Shown here: in pieces, positions 22,950 through 35,067 of the stretch
How positions within the stretch are numbered: position 1 is the first letter of the stretch
Layout of the letters: each line of letters starts with the position of its first letter
DNA from: Pachypanchax playfairii
Taxonomy: Eukaryota > Chordata > Actinopteri > Cyprinodontiformes > Aplocheilidae
Assembly (NCBI GenBank): GCA_006937955.1
Contig: SSNP01000041.1
Coordinates: 3,364,585 to 3,428,584 of the forward strand
Length of the DNA stretch: 64,000 bases
Direction of reading: 5' to 3'
Notes under the pieces: model-generated
Databases searched by the model: none
The model's input: only the letters and a program-made list of their open reading frames with translations
What the model was told of the DNA's origin: nothing
Program-made: the position numbers and the translations under genes

Positions 22950-24091
22950 TTAAAACTCTGTGATCCTGCGGAAGGAACCTGTGGTGGCACAGGTGGCGCC
23001 CCAATCGCTGAATTTGCGGTACTCTCCAGGCCTCATAAAAAACTGCCGGCCACGGTAGTTGGGGTGCTCATACAGGGTCCAGTAACCGTCCATGACATTG
23101 CAGGAGTAGATGTCACGGCTGCGGAATTGGTCCTGCACTGACTCGCAGTCCTCATTGAACTCCATCATCTGGCCCTGGAAGTTGGGGCGCTCATAGATAC
23201 GGATGCGGTATGGCCCCTCACTGGTCTGGAAATGGAAAATACACAAGAATATTGATTATTTTTTTGTCTATGTTGGAGCTGTGTTCGCTTTAACCCCAGG
23301 TGTTATACAAACATTAAGGATAATGAAATATTCACAAGCATATGTTATAACCAACAAAAACTATTTACAGCCTGAACTTGTCCAAATCATCTTTTCATTT
23401 GTCTAAGATTAACATTCAGATCAATATTTTTTAGGACTGTGCTGAAACAAGTATCATGCCTTCATAATTTTGTAAATGACACTGCCAGGAAGTTACTTTT
23501 TAGCAGGAACAATATATGAGTATTTTGCTTTATGATGAAAAAATTACAAAAAAACATTTGGTGTCTAATATAAAATAAACATGAACATAAATTAGGTTTC
23601 TAGTCACATATAATAGTTGTAATCAGCAGGTAATAGTAAAGTGTCTCACATAGGAGAATGTACGACAGGATCGGATGGTGTCATTGTAGCCCATCCAGCG
23701 CTGGTAGTTGGGATATTCTCCTCTAGTCAGAACATACTGGTACCCGGTGTAGTTGGGCTTCTCGTAGAGCACCCAGCAGCCACTTTCCACCTTGATGGAG
23801 TTGCAGCGGCTGAAGTGAGGATGCATGTCAGGGCAGTCAGCATCGCACTCATATGAGCGCCCCTGAAAGTTTCTGTCCTCGTAGAATATGATCTGAGTCC
23901 AGGAAAGGAATAAAAAGAGGAGGCAGCCAAAACAAAGATAAGTCAGATTGTGCTTTGTTAGAATCGAGAAATCTGAATATTTTGTTGTTTTTGTGATTTT
24001 TCAAGTGATATATTTGTTTCAAATAGTGTTACATATTCCAATATGTAATAAGTTAGACAACAGAATTAAACTATCTTACCTTGCTACTCAT
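22950..24091 (-). CDS. Gamma-S-like crystallin, 176 residues
   Basis: Coding exons on the minus strand: 24091-24080 (ATG AGT AGC AAG, MSSK), 23892-23650 (first domain, IIFYEDRNFQGRSYECDAD to RTFSY) and 23225-22950 (second domain, TSEGPYRIRIYERPNFQG to GSFRRITEF). All junctions are phase 0. It starts MSSK rather than MGK and has all four conserved tryptophans (CWVLYE, QRWMG, YWTLYE, SDWGA). In the linker it reads TSEGPY where the M genes have HRG. These traits, and motifs such as SRCNSIKVE and QRWMGYND, match vertebrate gamma-S more than the M class. The gamma-S assignment is an inference; a tree is needed because fish M-like genes share the GSFRRITEF end. A TATA-like box lies about 75 bases upstream. 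Confidence 0.93.
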
Positions 24092-24161
24092 CTTGCAAAG
24101 AGTTCTGGAGTCAGCCACCTATTGAAAATAGTGGTCTCACCAAGCAGGACCTGAGCTCTGC

Positions 24162-24169
24162 TATATAAA
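24162..24169 (-). promoter_or_regulatory. TATA-like element of the gamma-S-like gene
   Basis: An A/T block reading TTTATATA on the minus strand (TATATAAA on plus), 75 bases upstream of the ATG at 24091, the same spacing as in the rest of the cluster. Confidence 0.55.
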
Positions 24170-25078
24170 CCTCAATCAAAAGCTTTGCAGATCCCACTTT
24201 AGCTGTTTTTTCAATGCACAGGGATTTAACTCTTGGCATTGCTGCCAAGACTCTTGATCCTGGCCATAGAGAGAAAATCCCTGAATCATCAGTGCAAAAG
24301 TCCTACCAGGCAAAATACTGACCTATTATACCCTCTTTATGTAATATCAACATTATGAACCAATTTGTTTTATCCAGTCATCCATCAATGAGGAACTCAG
24401 TCTTTTCTGATGAAATGTCAGGTGTAACAAAACAGTGTGACGTTTACTCCTTAAGCTGAAATTCTACAGAAAATATAACTTTTAACATTTGCCTATTTAT
24501 AAACTGTCACCATGACAACTTCTAAATTGCATGACTATTTGTTCATATTCAGTGCCCCAAAATGTGAGGTATCATTTATAATTTATTATTGTTTTAATAA
24601 CTAGAATCAGCATCCAGTTTAAAAGTCTTCCAACAATAACCCCCCAAAAGACTTAATGTTATAATATTCCACAAATTTAATGAAAATGAAGAAAAACAGC
24701 AACATATTTTAAACAAAGTTGATATGAAAAAGTTTGTCCTGAACAGTTGGACTGTGCAGGAACAGAAGATTAGAGAACATATGTTAATGCTGTCAAGTCC
24801 TAAACACTAAATCTTTAACAAGTTGGAGCTGATGCATCAGGTTAGAAGCATAACTACAACCTTCTAAAACCTACTTTAAGAAGGTGAAATGTACAAACTA
24901 AATCCAGTATTGAAGCAAGAAACACCATAAATACAATTATGTACAAAAAAAATACTTCCTTGGTATAAAAAATAAAAACCTTCATAGGTATAACTAAAAG
25001 TTTAAAATACTTCTTTAGACCAAATCTTTACTTCTGTTGCATCAATGAAGAAGCAGATTTTCAGATTTCTCCTTCCTA
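24170..25078. other. Spacer / 3' UTR of the shugoshin gene
   Basis: Lies between the crystallin promoter and the shugoshin stop codon at 25081-25079. The only feature I see is a minus-strand AATAAA at 24587-24582, a possible polyadenylation site giving a 3' UTR of about 490 bases. Confidence 0.5.
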
Positions 25079-28000
25079 TCAGTCCACAGTTTTCACCTGC
25101 TTTTTGCGCTTGGTGTCTTTAACCAGTGGGGAACTCAGGAAGGTGGAGTCTGTAAATTTATCTCCACGCCTTAATTTCCTGTAAAAAAAAAAAAAAAAAC
25201 ACAGTCAATTGGCAGGTTTGACATTTAACAATATCTTGCAGTAAACAGAAAAAAAACTCTTCTAACAAGCAGCTGGAGGTTATAATACATTTAGATGAGA
25301 CTTATATGAAGGATGCTTGAAATATAACAACCAGAATTTAACACTGTCCAAGTAGTCCTGTGTATTACTAAGTAATGATACTGTGAAGATGAGACAGCAG
25401 TATATTGTGCAGCCTTAAAGGACTCATAATCTCTTGCTAGCGTGGATACCCATGCTCTATGTACACACTATTAAAAAAATCAAGTGAAAAAACATAGAAA
25501 AAGCCCCTTTTCTGGCCCTATTTTATAAACAAAGTATTGTCTCACGAGAATACTTGCAATATTTTGGCTGTACTGGATGGCCATTATAATAATGTGGGCG
25601 CGCTGATTGGCAGATTAATAAGACCAAAGTTTCAACTGCAGGCAAGTCTCTTATTGTTGGTCCCTCATAGCTTGATCTGATGTTGGGAGACCAAAAACAT
25701 TTACTTGTTGACTTTGGCAGTCAACAACAGAGCAACTAACATGTGCTCGTTTCTTCATTTTCTGTACTCCAAACACAGATTCAGTAACGGCGGCGCTCGA
25801 CTGAATAAGAGGGGGAGATGGGGGGGAGGGCTTTCAGCAGCATTGGTCTGCAGTGTCCATATACAGTGGGGCAAAAAAGTATTTAGTCAGCCACCAATTG
25901 TGTAAGTTCTCCCACTTAAAAAGATCAGAGAGGCCTGTAATTTTCATCATAGGTATACCTCAACTATGAGAGACAAAATGAGGAAAAAAAATCCAGAAAA
26001 TCACATTGTCTGATTTTTAAAGAATTTATTTGCAAATTATGGTGGAAAATAAGTATTTGGTCAATAACAAAAGTTAATCTCAATACTTTGTTATATAGCC
26101 TTTGTTGGCAATGACAGAGGTCAAACGTTTTCTGTAAGTCTTCACAAGGTTTTCACACACTGTTGCTGGTATTTTGGCCCATTCCTCCATGCAGATCTCC
26201 TCTAGAGCAGTGATGTTTTGGGGCTGACGCTGGGCAACACGGACTTTCAACTCCCTCCAGAGATTTTCTATGGGGTTGAGATCTGGAGACTGGCTAGGCC
26301 ACTCCAGGACCTTGAAATGCTTGTTACGAAGCCACTCCTTCGTTGCCCGGGTGGTGTGTTTGGGATCATTGTCATGCTGAAAGACCCAGCCACGTCTCAT
26401 TTTCAATGCCCTTGCTGATGGAAGGAGGTTTTCACTCAAAATCTTACGATACATGGCCCCATTCATTCTTTCCTTTACACGGATCAGTCGTCCTGGTCCC
26501 CTTGCAGAAAAACAGCCCCAAAGCATGATGTTTCCACCCCCATGCTTTACAGTAGGTATGGTGTTCTTTGGATCCAACTCAGCATTCTTTCCCCTCCAAA
26601 CACGACAAGTTGAGTTTCTACCAAAAAGTTCTATTTTGGTTTCATCTGACCATATGATGTTCTCCCAATCCTCTTCTGGATCATCCAAATGCTCTCTAGC
26701 AAACCGCAGACGGGCCTGGACGTGTCCTGGCTTCAGCAGGGGGACACGTCTGGCACTGCAGGATTTGAGTCCCTGGCGGCGTAGTGTGTTACTGATGGTA
26801 GCCTTTGTTACTTTGGTCCCAGCTCTCTGCAGGTCATTCACTAGGTCCCTCCGTGTGGTTCTGGGATTTTTGCTCACCGTTCTTGTGATCATTTTGACCC
26901 CACGGGGTGAGATCTTGTGTGGAGCCCCAGATCGAGGGAGATTATCAGTGGTCTTGTATGTCTTCCATTTTCTAATAATTGCTCCCACAGTTGATTTCTT
27001 CACACCAAGCTGCTTACCTATTGCAGATTCAGTCTTCCCAGCCTGGTGAAGGTCTACAATTTTGTTTCTGGTGTCCTTTGACAGCTCTTTGGTCTTGGCC
27101 ATAGTGGAGTTTGGAGCGGGACTGTTTGAGGTTGTGGACAGGTGTCTTTTATACTGATAACGAGTTCACACAGGTGCCATTAATACAGGTAACGAGTGGA
27201 GGACCGAGGAGCCTCTTAAAGAAGTTACAGGTCTGTGAAAGCCAGAAATCTTACTTGTTTGTAGGTGACCAAATACTTATTTTCCACCATAATTTGCAAA
27301 TAAATTCTTTAAAAATCAGACAATGTGATTTTCTGGATTTTTTTTCCTCATTTTGTCTTTCATAGTTGAGGTATACCTATGATGAAAATTACAGGCCTCT
27401 CTGATCTTTTTAAGTGGGAGAACTTACACAATTGGTGGCTGACTAAATACTTCTTTGCCCCACTGTATAGTATATCCTGATGTTTTGACATCAAGGAGGG
27501 AGAGAAATTAAGATCTCGTGTATGAGTACACTTGCTTGTGGGCTGGTTGAAGAAGCCAGGGGTTAACAGATGCTCCACTTTAAAAAATAAAAAGGCTTTA
27601 AGGCCAGTGTAAAATCATTAAGAAACCATAACATGAATGTTTTTATGTGGAGAAGTGAAAATTTCAGGTTATGACTCCTTTAAAATGAGGTTACCAACCC
27701 TGTATGTCACCCTATTCTGCACTATTTAAATACATATATCATGATTTCAAAGGTGGGGGCAGCTGTTTAACTAAATTACAGGTATTTTCAGTCCACCCAG
27801 TGGAGTAACCAGTACTAGTATACCAGTATTTGTTAGATGCATCAGTTGTTCCCTTAAAGGTGGTAAAGAGGATTTTACCCCGAAGGAGAAGCTCAACGAC
27901 TGTTTGGCATTTTTCGAGTTGTGAGCAGGCGTTGTAGCCCCTCCCCTCCTCTTCCCCCAACCCCAGAGATGCCTGTTAGAAAGTTGTGAAGAAACCCCCC

Positions 28001-31000
28001 TGTGTCTTTACTATTGATATCACTGGAGTTTTTTCTGGAACTGCTACAACCTTATTTTTTGTTCGAACATGTTGGGATCATAAAAGGTAAAGGGCTGTTT
28101 ATTGTTACTCTTAGCCGTACAGGTGTGATTGACAATCTAGTAGCCAATAGATAACGAAACGGGTTCATTATCTATTGGCTACTTTATTTCAAGCCCCACC
28201 AGGTCTATGATTTATGAATATTATAACTTTTTCTTTTGGAAACCATAAGTACAAGACCGTTACATGTTGATAAAATGATTTTTAAGTAAATTTGACATCT
28301 AAATTTGCTACAAAATCCTCTTTACCACCTTTAACCTTTTAATTACCAGGATGTGATCACTGTTCAGATCTGAAGCTGCTGCAGAAACCATATGGCTTCC
28401 ATCTGCCTTCCAGTAGCTTAAATGTGTCCGTTTTGGAGCTCCATGCAGACATGGTGTACTCACCTGTTCAGGGGGGGTTCCTTATAACTGACTCCACAGT
28501 TCCTCCTCCTGCTTCTCCCTCGGTTCTCACTGTCTGGTGTTGTCATGGTGTTGGTTAGCATTGCTAAAACTCTTCCTGCTGCAACATACATTGAAAAGCT
28601 GCCTGTTAAGCAACTCAAATAATTCTGCTTACTCATCTTAACTTGATTTGCACAGGAACAGAAGAACCATCATCTATAGTCTGGTGATGAGTACAATAAA
28701 AACACACTTCTAGATGTTCTTCTGGGATACAATCGATGTCTTATTAATAACCACAACCTTCTATCCTTGCAGCTACATCCAAAATATTGCCTTTCTTGAT
28801 GATATCAACAACAATATAAGGTAGACCTTGTTCAACATTTTCAAAACAAAGACATTTACACAAAAAACTGAAACACAGAAAGTTCATACAAAAACAGTTA
28901 AATAACAGAATGAGCAACTCACTTGGAGAAGCTTCTACTGTGACAGCAGATTGCTCAGTTACGTCCTCCCTGCTGGGAGTGCTGGGTAATGAGCCGGACT
29001 CTGTATCTGCAGGGGTCATGTTGATGGGTAGCCATGACATTGGCAGATTATGGTTAACTTCCTTACTGCCATCATCAGAAGCGACAGATTTCCTTGTGCT
29101 CTTTAGACTAACACTTTCATTTTTCTTCTGAGTTTTCCGTCTACAGACAAATGATGAATTTCTAGTTTTGGTACATTTTGATAACGATGTCTTTCTGTAC
29201 AGTTTCAGATCAGTTGTGGACTTTGAACCAGAGAGGTTTTCATTGTGTTCTGAGATGTCCTGGATCTCATTACTGTGAAGTGCTTGTAAATAATCCACTG
29301 ATTGGTTCTTTCCATCAGCAGTGTCGGTGATGCACACAGGAAGAGGATCTCTGTGGTCCAGATGACCACTAGCTTCATTCTCAGATCTCCACTCCTTGTT
29401 CTCATTGTTACTTTTATTTGTCCTTTTCTTGTTGTTTGAGTGGCTGTTGGGCATTTCAAGTGTCATGACGTTATTTTTGCTGGAGTGCCTTTTATCTTCT
29501 CTTCTGGCTTTTTTATGCTTGTGAATCTCGGAACCTGAGACATCATAATGATTTTCTAATAGGACTTCATGGAGTTGCTTTGGAGTTTCCATTCGAGAGG
29601 ACTTCCAAGACCTGTGGGTTTCTGTTTTTGGATCACTGATGCCTTGAGACACCACTGCCAGCAGCTCCTCTCCTTTATCGTCCGAACCTGCAGATGGCAC
29701 CAGATTCTGGTCTGGATTAACTAAAGTGCTCTCCCTGGATACAGAGATGACAAATGTCCCTCTGCACTTAGATTTGCTTGAAGTTTTTCTCTTGTTACCA
29801 GGAGACAGACAGTCCATTAGTTCTGACTCTGGATCAGCAACCTCCTCTGCACAGAACAGGAACGCCTCAGATTGTTGAAGGTCACTGATCTCTGGTTTGT
29901 CTTTATTCTTTAGACTTATCCGTCCTGACTGACTGCTCTCACTGTCATGAGAAGGTAAAGAGACTGAAGGATCCTGAGCAACTACAGACTTCCTCTTGAC
30001 TTTACCTCTGAACCTCCTGTCAGTGACTTTAGAACTTTCTTCCAGTGCTGCATGTTTGTCTTTTGCACTTTCACTGGCCATTGAAAAACTGACTGTAGGA
30101 TCAGCAAAATAATCATCCATGTCTGGTAAGGCAGCGTTGCAGGACTTAGACTTTGTTTTGTCTGTTTTCCAACGGTTGTCTGGTTTGGTAATATGACATG
30201 AGACATTCCTGCTGGTTTTTTTGGGTAGCTGTGGCTCAAGAACCTCCGGGTCTCTAATGTCCTCTGCTGGCTGTTTGTGTGTAATTGAAAAAGTTCCAAC
30301 AGCTGTTTCATTCAGATTAAATTCAGACTTCTTCTGCTCCTCCACACCCAAACCATGAACTTTCTCCTTAAAATTAGTGCCTTTCCATTTACAGCCTTTT
30401 CTCTTGGCTTTGGTTTCCACAGTGATGATCTCAGCAGCTTGAATTACAGTCATCTCCATGGTGGTATTGAGGAGCACAGTTTTCTCAGGTTTGGTGAGCT
30501 GAGATTCAGTGTTCAGGGTAAAATCACGTAGGTTGTTATCATCACCAGAAAGGTATGGTGTGGAGTTTTCCAGTACGCTGCTGGCAGATGGATGTGCTGT
30601 CCCCGTCAAAGTTGTATTTACAGGTGGGTTTGAGTGTCTTTTCTCAGCATCTGTGTTATCTGGAAAAAAGATTCTATGTTAGTGTCATAAAGCAAATAAA
30701 TACTTAGAGATCTCTGGAAATTCAAAACATTTACAAGTATTTTTGCTGTGTCTGTTTATGATGTTGAAGAAATCCTCATCAGGGTTTATTTCAGGTGGAT
30801 TTGCTTTTGCTCTTGTGTTTTTACTGGGACACAAAGAGTTTCTTGAAATTTCAGGTTCTGGCAGTACCTGATCTGTTGGTCTGCAGTGGGTAAAACATAG
30901 GCAGAATAAAGATTATATATAGTTCACATCGAAACAAAAAAAAACAACAAAACTCTAAGCTGAAAGTGCTTTTCTGTGTGAATGCACTCACCTTCCTGGA

Positions 31001-32859
31001 GCAACATCTTTCATGTTGTCACTCGTTAAGGTGGGGTGATCTTCTGAACTAGTCAGAGAATCCTGAGGAAAACAGACAGCGCTACATTGGCAGATTGTTT
31101 TTAACTTTCAACCCATTTGTTTTAAATCTGCAGATCAGGTGGCTCAAGACTGAGAAAGAAAACATAATTATAGTTTTTCTTCTTTCATTTTCGATGTTTT
31201 GGTCAGATCTTTGGTTTGATCTTGTTTTTATTAAGATTGCCAAGATGTGTTGCACTGTGTCATGATCAGAACAGGAAATTGAAGTACACTAAAGCAGGCA
31301 AACTGTGATTTTTTCTTGTGATTTTATATCACGTTAACATTCAGTTCCATTAATTATTACAGCACTGCATCACATTTCTGAGACATTAATCTTTCTTTTG
31401 GGTGTGTAGAGTTTTTATTGTAATATCCATTGACCAACTGTAAGACATCTTTTTAGACATTAATTCTTTGCTATCTTAGTTTTTCTGGTTACTGACAGTG
31501 TTTAGCAGTTACTGGCATCTAGTTGCAGATCACAAAGCTGTTCAGCTTCTATCAAAGAACAGAACTGCATTTCTAGCCGTAGTTCAATAAATTAAATTAT
31601 GTATAGTATATTATTTAGAAACCCATAAACTTTAATAAGCTCAACATCACACTAAAGTTGGTGCAGGCTTACTGTGTTGTTAAGACTTTAAAAGGTTGTA
31701 ACTGACATGCAGCTTTATGGCCCTTTTTCATGTTGCCTTGTTCCACCACTGTTGGTTTAAAGACAGTAAGGAGGATTTTGCCCTGAATGTGATGCTCAAT
31801 GACTGTTTGAGTTTTTTCTGGAACTACTACAACTTTGTTTCTTCAAACATGTTGGACTCATCAATAGCCGTACAAGTGTGATTGACAATCTGGTAGCCAA
31901 TAGATAACGTAACAGGTTCATTATCTATTGGCTACTTTATTTCAAGCCCTAGCAGGTCTATGACTTATGAATATCATAACTTTTTCTTTTGGAAACCAGA
32001 AATACAAGACCGCTACAAGTCGATAAAATGATTTTAAAGTAAATTTGACATCTAAATTTGCTACAAAATCCTCTTTACCACCTTTAAATTATGACATAAA
32101 AAACTATATTTATGAAACCTGAGGTTTCAAGTGAACTGAGCTGAAATACAACTGTGAAGTAAAAACAAAGATGTTCAATGATTTGTGAGAGAAAAACCTC
32201 ATCTCTGCACAAGCACTGATGTTCTATGAAGTTTACAGATCTGTAAGAAGTTTTAATGACACCCTACATTCAGAATATGCCTATGTCATGAAAACTGGCA
32301 ATACTGACTGAGGCCTTCTTACACTGATGGAGAAGAGGTCTTCCATCATCTCCAGATGCTGCTGAGTGCAACTGTGCAGATTTTTCAAGAAGAGCTGCTG
32401 TATGATAAAAACAAAACAACCTGCACTTAATAATTCTACCAAATCAAGTGTGTTTGTGATTCTCTGTTTAGCTTCATAAGGATGAGAATTACTATGCAAT
32501 AAAACAGATGTACCAGCTTCCTTTGCTTGTATTTCTTGTTTGCCAGTTCGAAGCAGAGCACTTCTACTTGTTTTTGTAGGTGCACCACCTCCTTCTCAAG
32601 CTGCCTGCTCCTCTCCTTCTGGGCTTGCAAAGCTAGAGCTAAGGCCTTGTTGTTTGTCTTCAGAGAGACCTTAAAGAAGGAGGAGGTGTCTGGTGACACA
32701 GAAATGTACTGTTAGAATTATTCATTGTACTTCCTGCCTTGGTAAATATCTCGGTCACAACACAGACAACTCACTAAGAAGTTTATTCTTGATCTTTGAT
32801 GCTACAGCTGAAGTCTGGCTGGATGGCTTTGATGGCGTCATTGTCTTCATAGGTATCAT
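25079..32859 (-). CDS. sgo2: Shugoshin (SGO2-type), complete coding region
   Basis: Shugoshins recruit PP2A to centromeres and protect cohesin from separase. Coding exons, minus strand: 32859-32775, 32689-32514, 32397-32323, 31062-30992, 30880-30735, 30659-28923, 28578-28464 and 25178-25079; every phase fits, giving 831-834 residues depending on which of two in-frame ATGs (32859 or 32850) is used. The N-terminus has ASKIKNKLLNTSSFFKVSLK followed by a coiled coil (ALALQAQKERSRQLEKEV), close to human SGO2 ASKIKTKILNNSS. The large exon encodes a charged, low-complexity middle. The C-terminal basic box VSYKEPPLNRKLRRGDKFTD is diagnostic. The SGO2-like N-terminus and neighbouring crystallin and pikfyve genes favour sgo2 over sgo1. 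A Tc1 transposon and a small element lie in the last intron. Confidence 0.92.
25864..27465 (-). mobile_element. Tc1/mariner transposon, copy 1, 1,602 bp, in sgo2 intron
   Basis: Bounded by TA on both sides, with ends CAGTGGGGCAAAAAAGTATT and its near-perfect complement (one mismatch noted near 27453). Inverted repeats exceed 200 bases and contain inner and outer AAGTATTT(A/G)GTC motifs, an IR/DR layout like Sleeping Beauty. It has the same length as the copy at 57502-59103. Its transposase runs in the sense direction of the host gene. Confidence 0.97.
26080..27102 (-). CDS. Tc1-family DD34E transposase, 340 residues, intact
   Basis: Cut-and-paste transposase. The N-terminal paired-like helix-turn-helix region (about 1-110) starts MAKTKELSKDTRNKIVDLHQ. 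The catalytic domain has D153 (IIWSDETK), D244 (FQHDNDPKHT) and E279 (PDLNPIENLW), leaving exactly 34 residues between the second D and the E. There is no frameshift or stop. It differs from the copy at 57865-58887 at three positions: H62 for R, T251 for A, N260 for K. T251 and N260 lie just after the second catalytic aspartate. Intact triad and full length suggest recent activity; whether this variant is active is unknown. Confidence 0.96.
   Translation of the reverse strand: MAKTKELSKDTRNKIVDLHQAGKTESAIGKQLGVKKSTVGAIIRKWKTYKTTDNLPRSGAPHKISPRGVKMITRTVSKNPRTTRRDLVNDLQRAGTKVTKATISNTLRRQGLKSCSARRVPLLKPGHVQARLRFAREHLDDPEEDWENIIWSDETKIELFGRNSTCRVWRGKNAELDPKNTIPTVKHGGGNIMLWGCFSARGPGRLIRVKERMNGAMYRKILSENLLPSARALKMRRGWVFQHDNDPKHTTRATKEWLRNKHFKVLEWPSQSPDLNPIENLWRELKVRVAQRQPQNITALEEICMEEWAKIPATVCENLVKTYRKRLTSVIANKGYITKY
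27855..28334 (+). mobile_element. Small DNA transposon, TTAAAGGTGG family, copy 1, about 480 bp
   Basis: Starts TTAAAGGTGGTAAAGAGGAT and ends CTCTTTACCACCTTTAA. Inside is a 15-base inverted repeat, GTAGCCAATAGATAA paired with TTATCTATTGGCTAC, separated by about 13 bases. Two relatives lie at 31757-32087 and 51614-51982. It sits in the last intron of the shugoshin gene. Confidence 0.85.
31757..32087 (+). mobile_element. Small DNA transposon, TTAAAGGTGG family, copy 2, about 331 bp
   Basis: Same family as 27855-28334, shorter by internal deletion and with a diverged left end, but keeping the 15-base internal inverted repeat and a good right end (CTCTTTACCACCTTTAA). It lies in the shugoshin intron between exons 3 and 4. 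Confidence 0.8.
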
Positions 32860-33324
32860 GATTAGACGGGAAAGAAGGAGTCACCAGGAAATAACTGAAA
32901 CCAGTAGAAAGACAAGTGTTAGTCTGTTTTCATCAGTAATGAAACAAATACAGCAGACTAGTACGAGATAAGCTTCAGGTATCCATACCATCTTCTACAA
33001 TCACAAACAGCCAGCATCAGCCTTGTTTCTGTTTTTACTTTGCTAACAAACTGCCTAACATCTCTTGCAGAGAAACGAAGCAAATCACCCCCACGTAAGT
33101 TTAAACGTTGGAGCAAAGACTAACTGTCTTCTGCTTCGTAACAGCTAAACTAACTGCTGATTCCGACAAGTTAACCGAGCGTACCGTCTGTCAACGTTTA
33201 CTTATGGAAACATTTAACACTTGGAAATAAGTTCTCAAGCTAAGCAATACAAAGTACCTTGGCGAAATATCTGCCATTAAACACGTTCCATTAGAAACAC
33301 TTCTGATTTAAAACGTTTACGTAC

Positions 33325-33420
33325 CCCGCAGATGTTCTGTGAAATGCGGTGAAGAGTGTTTTCAAATTCAGATTTGCCTCATCCTCTTTCTTCTTCGGGA
33401 GTTTATTGATGGTTGACAAA
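33325..33420 (-). other. sgo2: Probable non-coding first exon of shugoshin
   Basis: On the minus strand a good donor (GCGGG then GTACGT) lies at 33324-33323. The first coding exon has an acceptor at 32896-32895 with 5' UTR before the ATG, so an upstream untranslated exon is required. The transcription start is a guess. Confidence 0.4.
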
Positions 33421-34990
33421 CAACGTTATAGTGCTTTACCGCCACCAACAGGTGAGGAGGACAGGCAAGCTAAAATAAAACAAAACATGTTTTTATTGTC
33501 TTTATCAGGCATTTTATTGTCAAAATATCTCTTAACATAAATTTAGTTTTTTTTCCTCTTAAAGCCTTTAATTTTAATCAAATTATTCCTGTCTGATGTT
33601 TCTTACATTGGGTCAATACATGGCCTTGCATCAGTTCAGCATGTTGTGAAGTCTCATTATTATCTTTTCATGTGTTATATTTCTTCTAGCACTCCCAAAT
33701 TATCTCAACTCCCATTGAATTATGTCAAATCAATTAATCAGCCTGGCTGTCATATGTTATTAATCTCCAAAGGAAAGTTTGATAAAGCAGTTGCTCTCTA
33801 ACTTGCAGGCACATCTTTCCAGGTTTAATTACTGGTGCCACTATGGTTTCCATCAATTTTGAGACAGCTTTCCACATTCCCCAACAATATATTACATGTG
33901 TCTATTAATGCATGTTTTGTGGAGTCGCTGATTTTAGTTATTATTTTGTGACAGAGTTATCTCTTCCTGGAGCTGACCTCTGGAATTTTCTAAGAGTACA
34001 ACTTAACTAGGAATGTTGATGACATCAGTATTGCGATCAATTTGATGTTATTGCCTCTTTGATATAGTAATTTTCTCTGCCTATCTTCCACTTATTGCTA
34101 ATATTAGTTGAACTATGTACTTTAATACATGTTCTAGAATTGTCTTTTCCTCGTTACTGCAGATGTTGATGAAAGTACATTTTTGAATAGTTTTCATATA
34201 GTCTCTAGACTTTAACTGTTTGTTTCTCTGCCTTTTAGAAGCATAGTTCTTTCTCCCACATTCCCTCCTTATATGCCATATAATTTGTTTTACACGCGCT
34301 TATTTCTTGCCTTAGTCAATAAGATTTGTAAATCTCACATTTTTATTTAATAATCCAAAAACCTCTATTTTGAGATTGAACAAATTTGACTCTTTTGACA
34401 GATCAGTCAATCAATATTCTATGTTTATCTTCAGAATGAGACAAGTCATGAGTGGCAGGTGAGTTGAAAAGTGGGAAACAACTGGGCAAACACTGTCTCT
34501 ATCGATGTTTCTGTGTGCTGCTGGGGCTGCCTGTCGTCAGAACAGTGACGAGGTTTGATTCGTCTGGTCTGGGCACTTTCTTTAATGATTCGGCTTCTAC
34601 CGGATGTTTGACAGCTGCAAACTGTTTTGAGAGTCTGACATTTCCCTTCAGTGATGTAGATCCTAAACACTGAATAGGTGACTATGACTTTATTTTTTCT
34701 TTCCCTTTACGGTAATTTAGACACATTAGCTATTCATACAATACGCTAACTGTGGTTCATTAGCTAGTTAGCTTAGAAAGCTAACATTGAACAAGCCTGG
34801 ATAAAACAGTTGTAAAATAACTATTATCACGCCATTACTTACTAACATGAGTCATTATGTCGTTCATGTTACGTGAGTTAAATCACATGCACTGACATCT
34901 TAAACTAATGATGAAAATACAGTCTAACTGGTTAATTTAAGAAGCTGCAGCCGCTGACTTGTTTTGATTAAAGCAGACTATCAGGTGAGA
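33421..34990. other. Divergent intergenic region, sgo2 to pikfyve
   Basis: Separates the minus-strand shugoshin from the plus-strand pikfyve gene. It should hold both promoters. Overlapping frames at 34446-34673 on both strands look like chance. I recognised no repeat family here. Confidence 0.45.
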
Positions 34991-35067
34991 ATGCATGTCT
35001 ATGTGAGAATGAACATGACCGGTTTGGCGTTTCCTTGTTCCGGACTTTGTAGTCAGGCGTGTTGTGA

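Noticed and set aside
25079..32859. Calling the shugoshin sgo1
   Set aside because: The tail is SGO1-like, but the N-terminal ASKIKNKLLN block and the crystallin-pikfyve neighbourhood fit sgo2 better.
34446..34673. Overlapping 73-74 codon frames on both strands in the sgo2-pikfyve spacer
   Set aside because: No homology by eye and no splice context; more likely chance.
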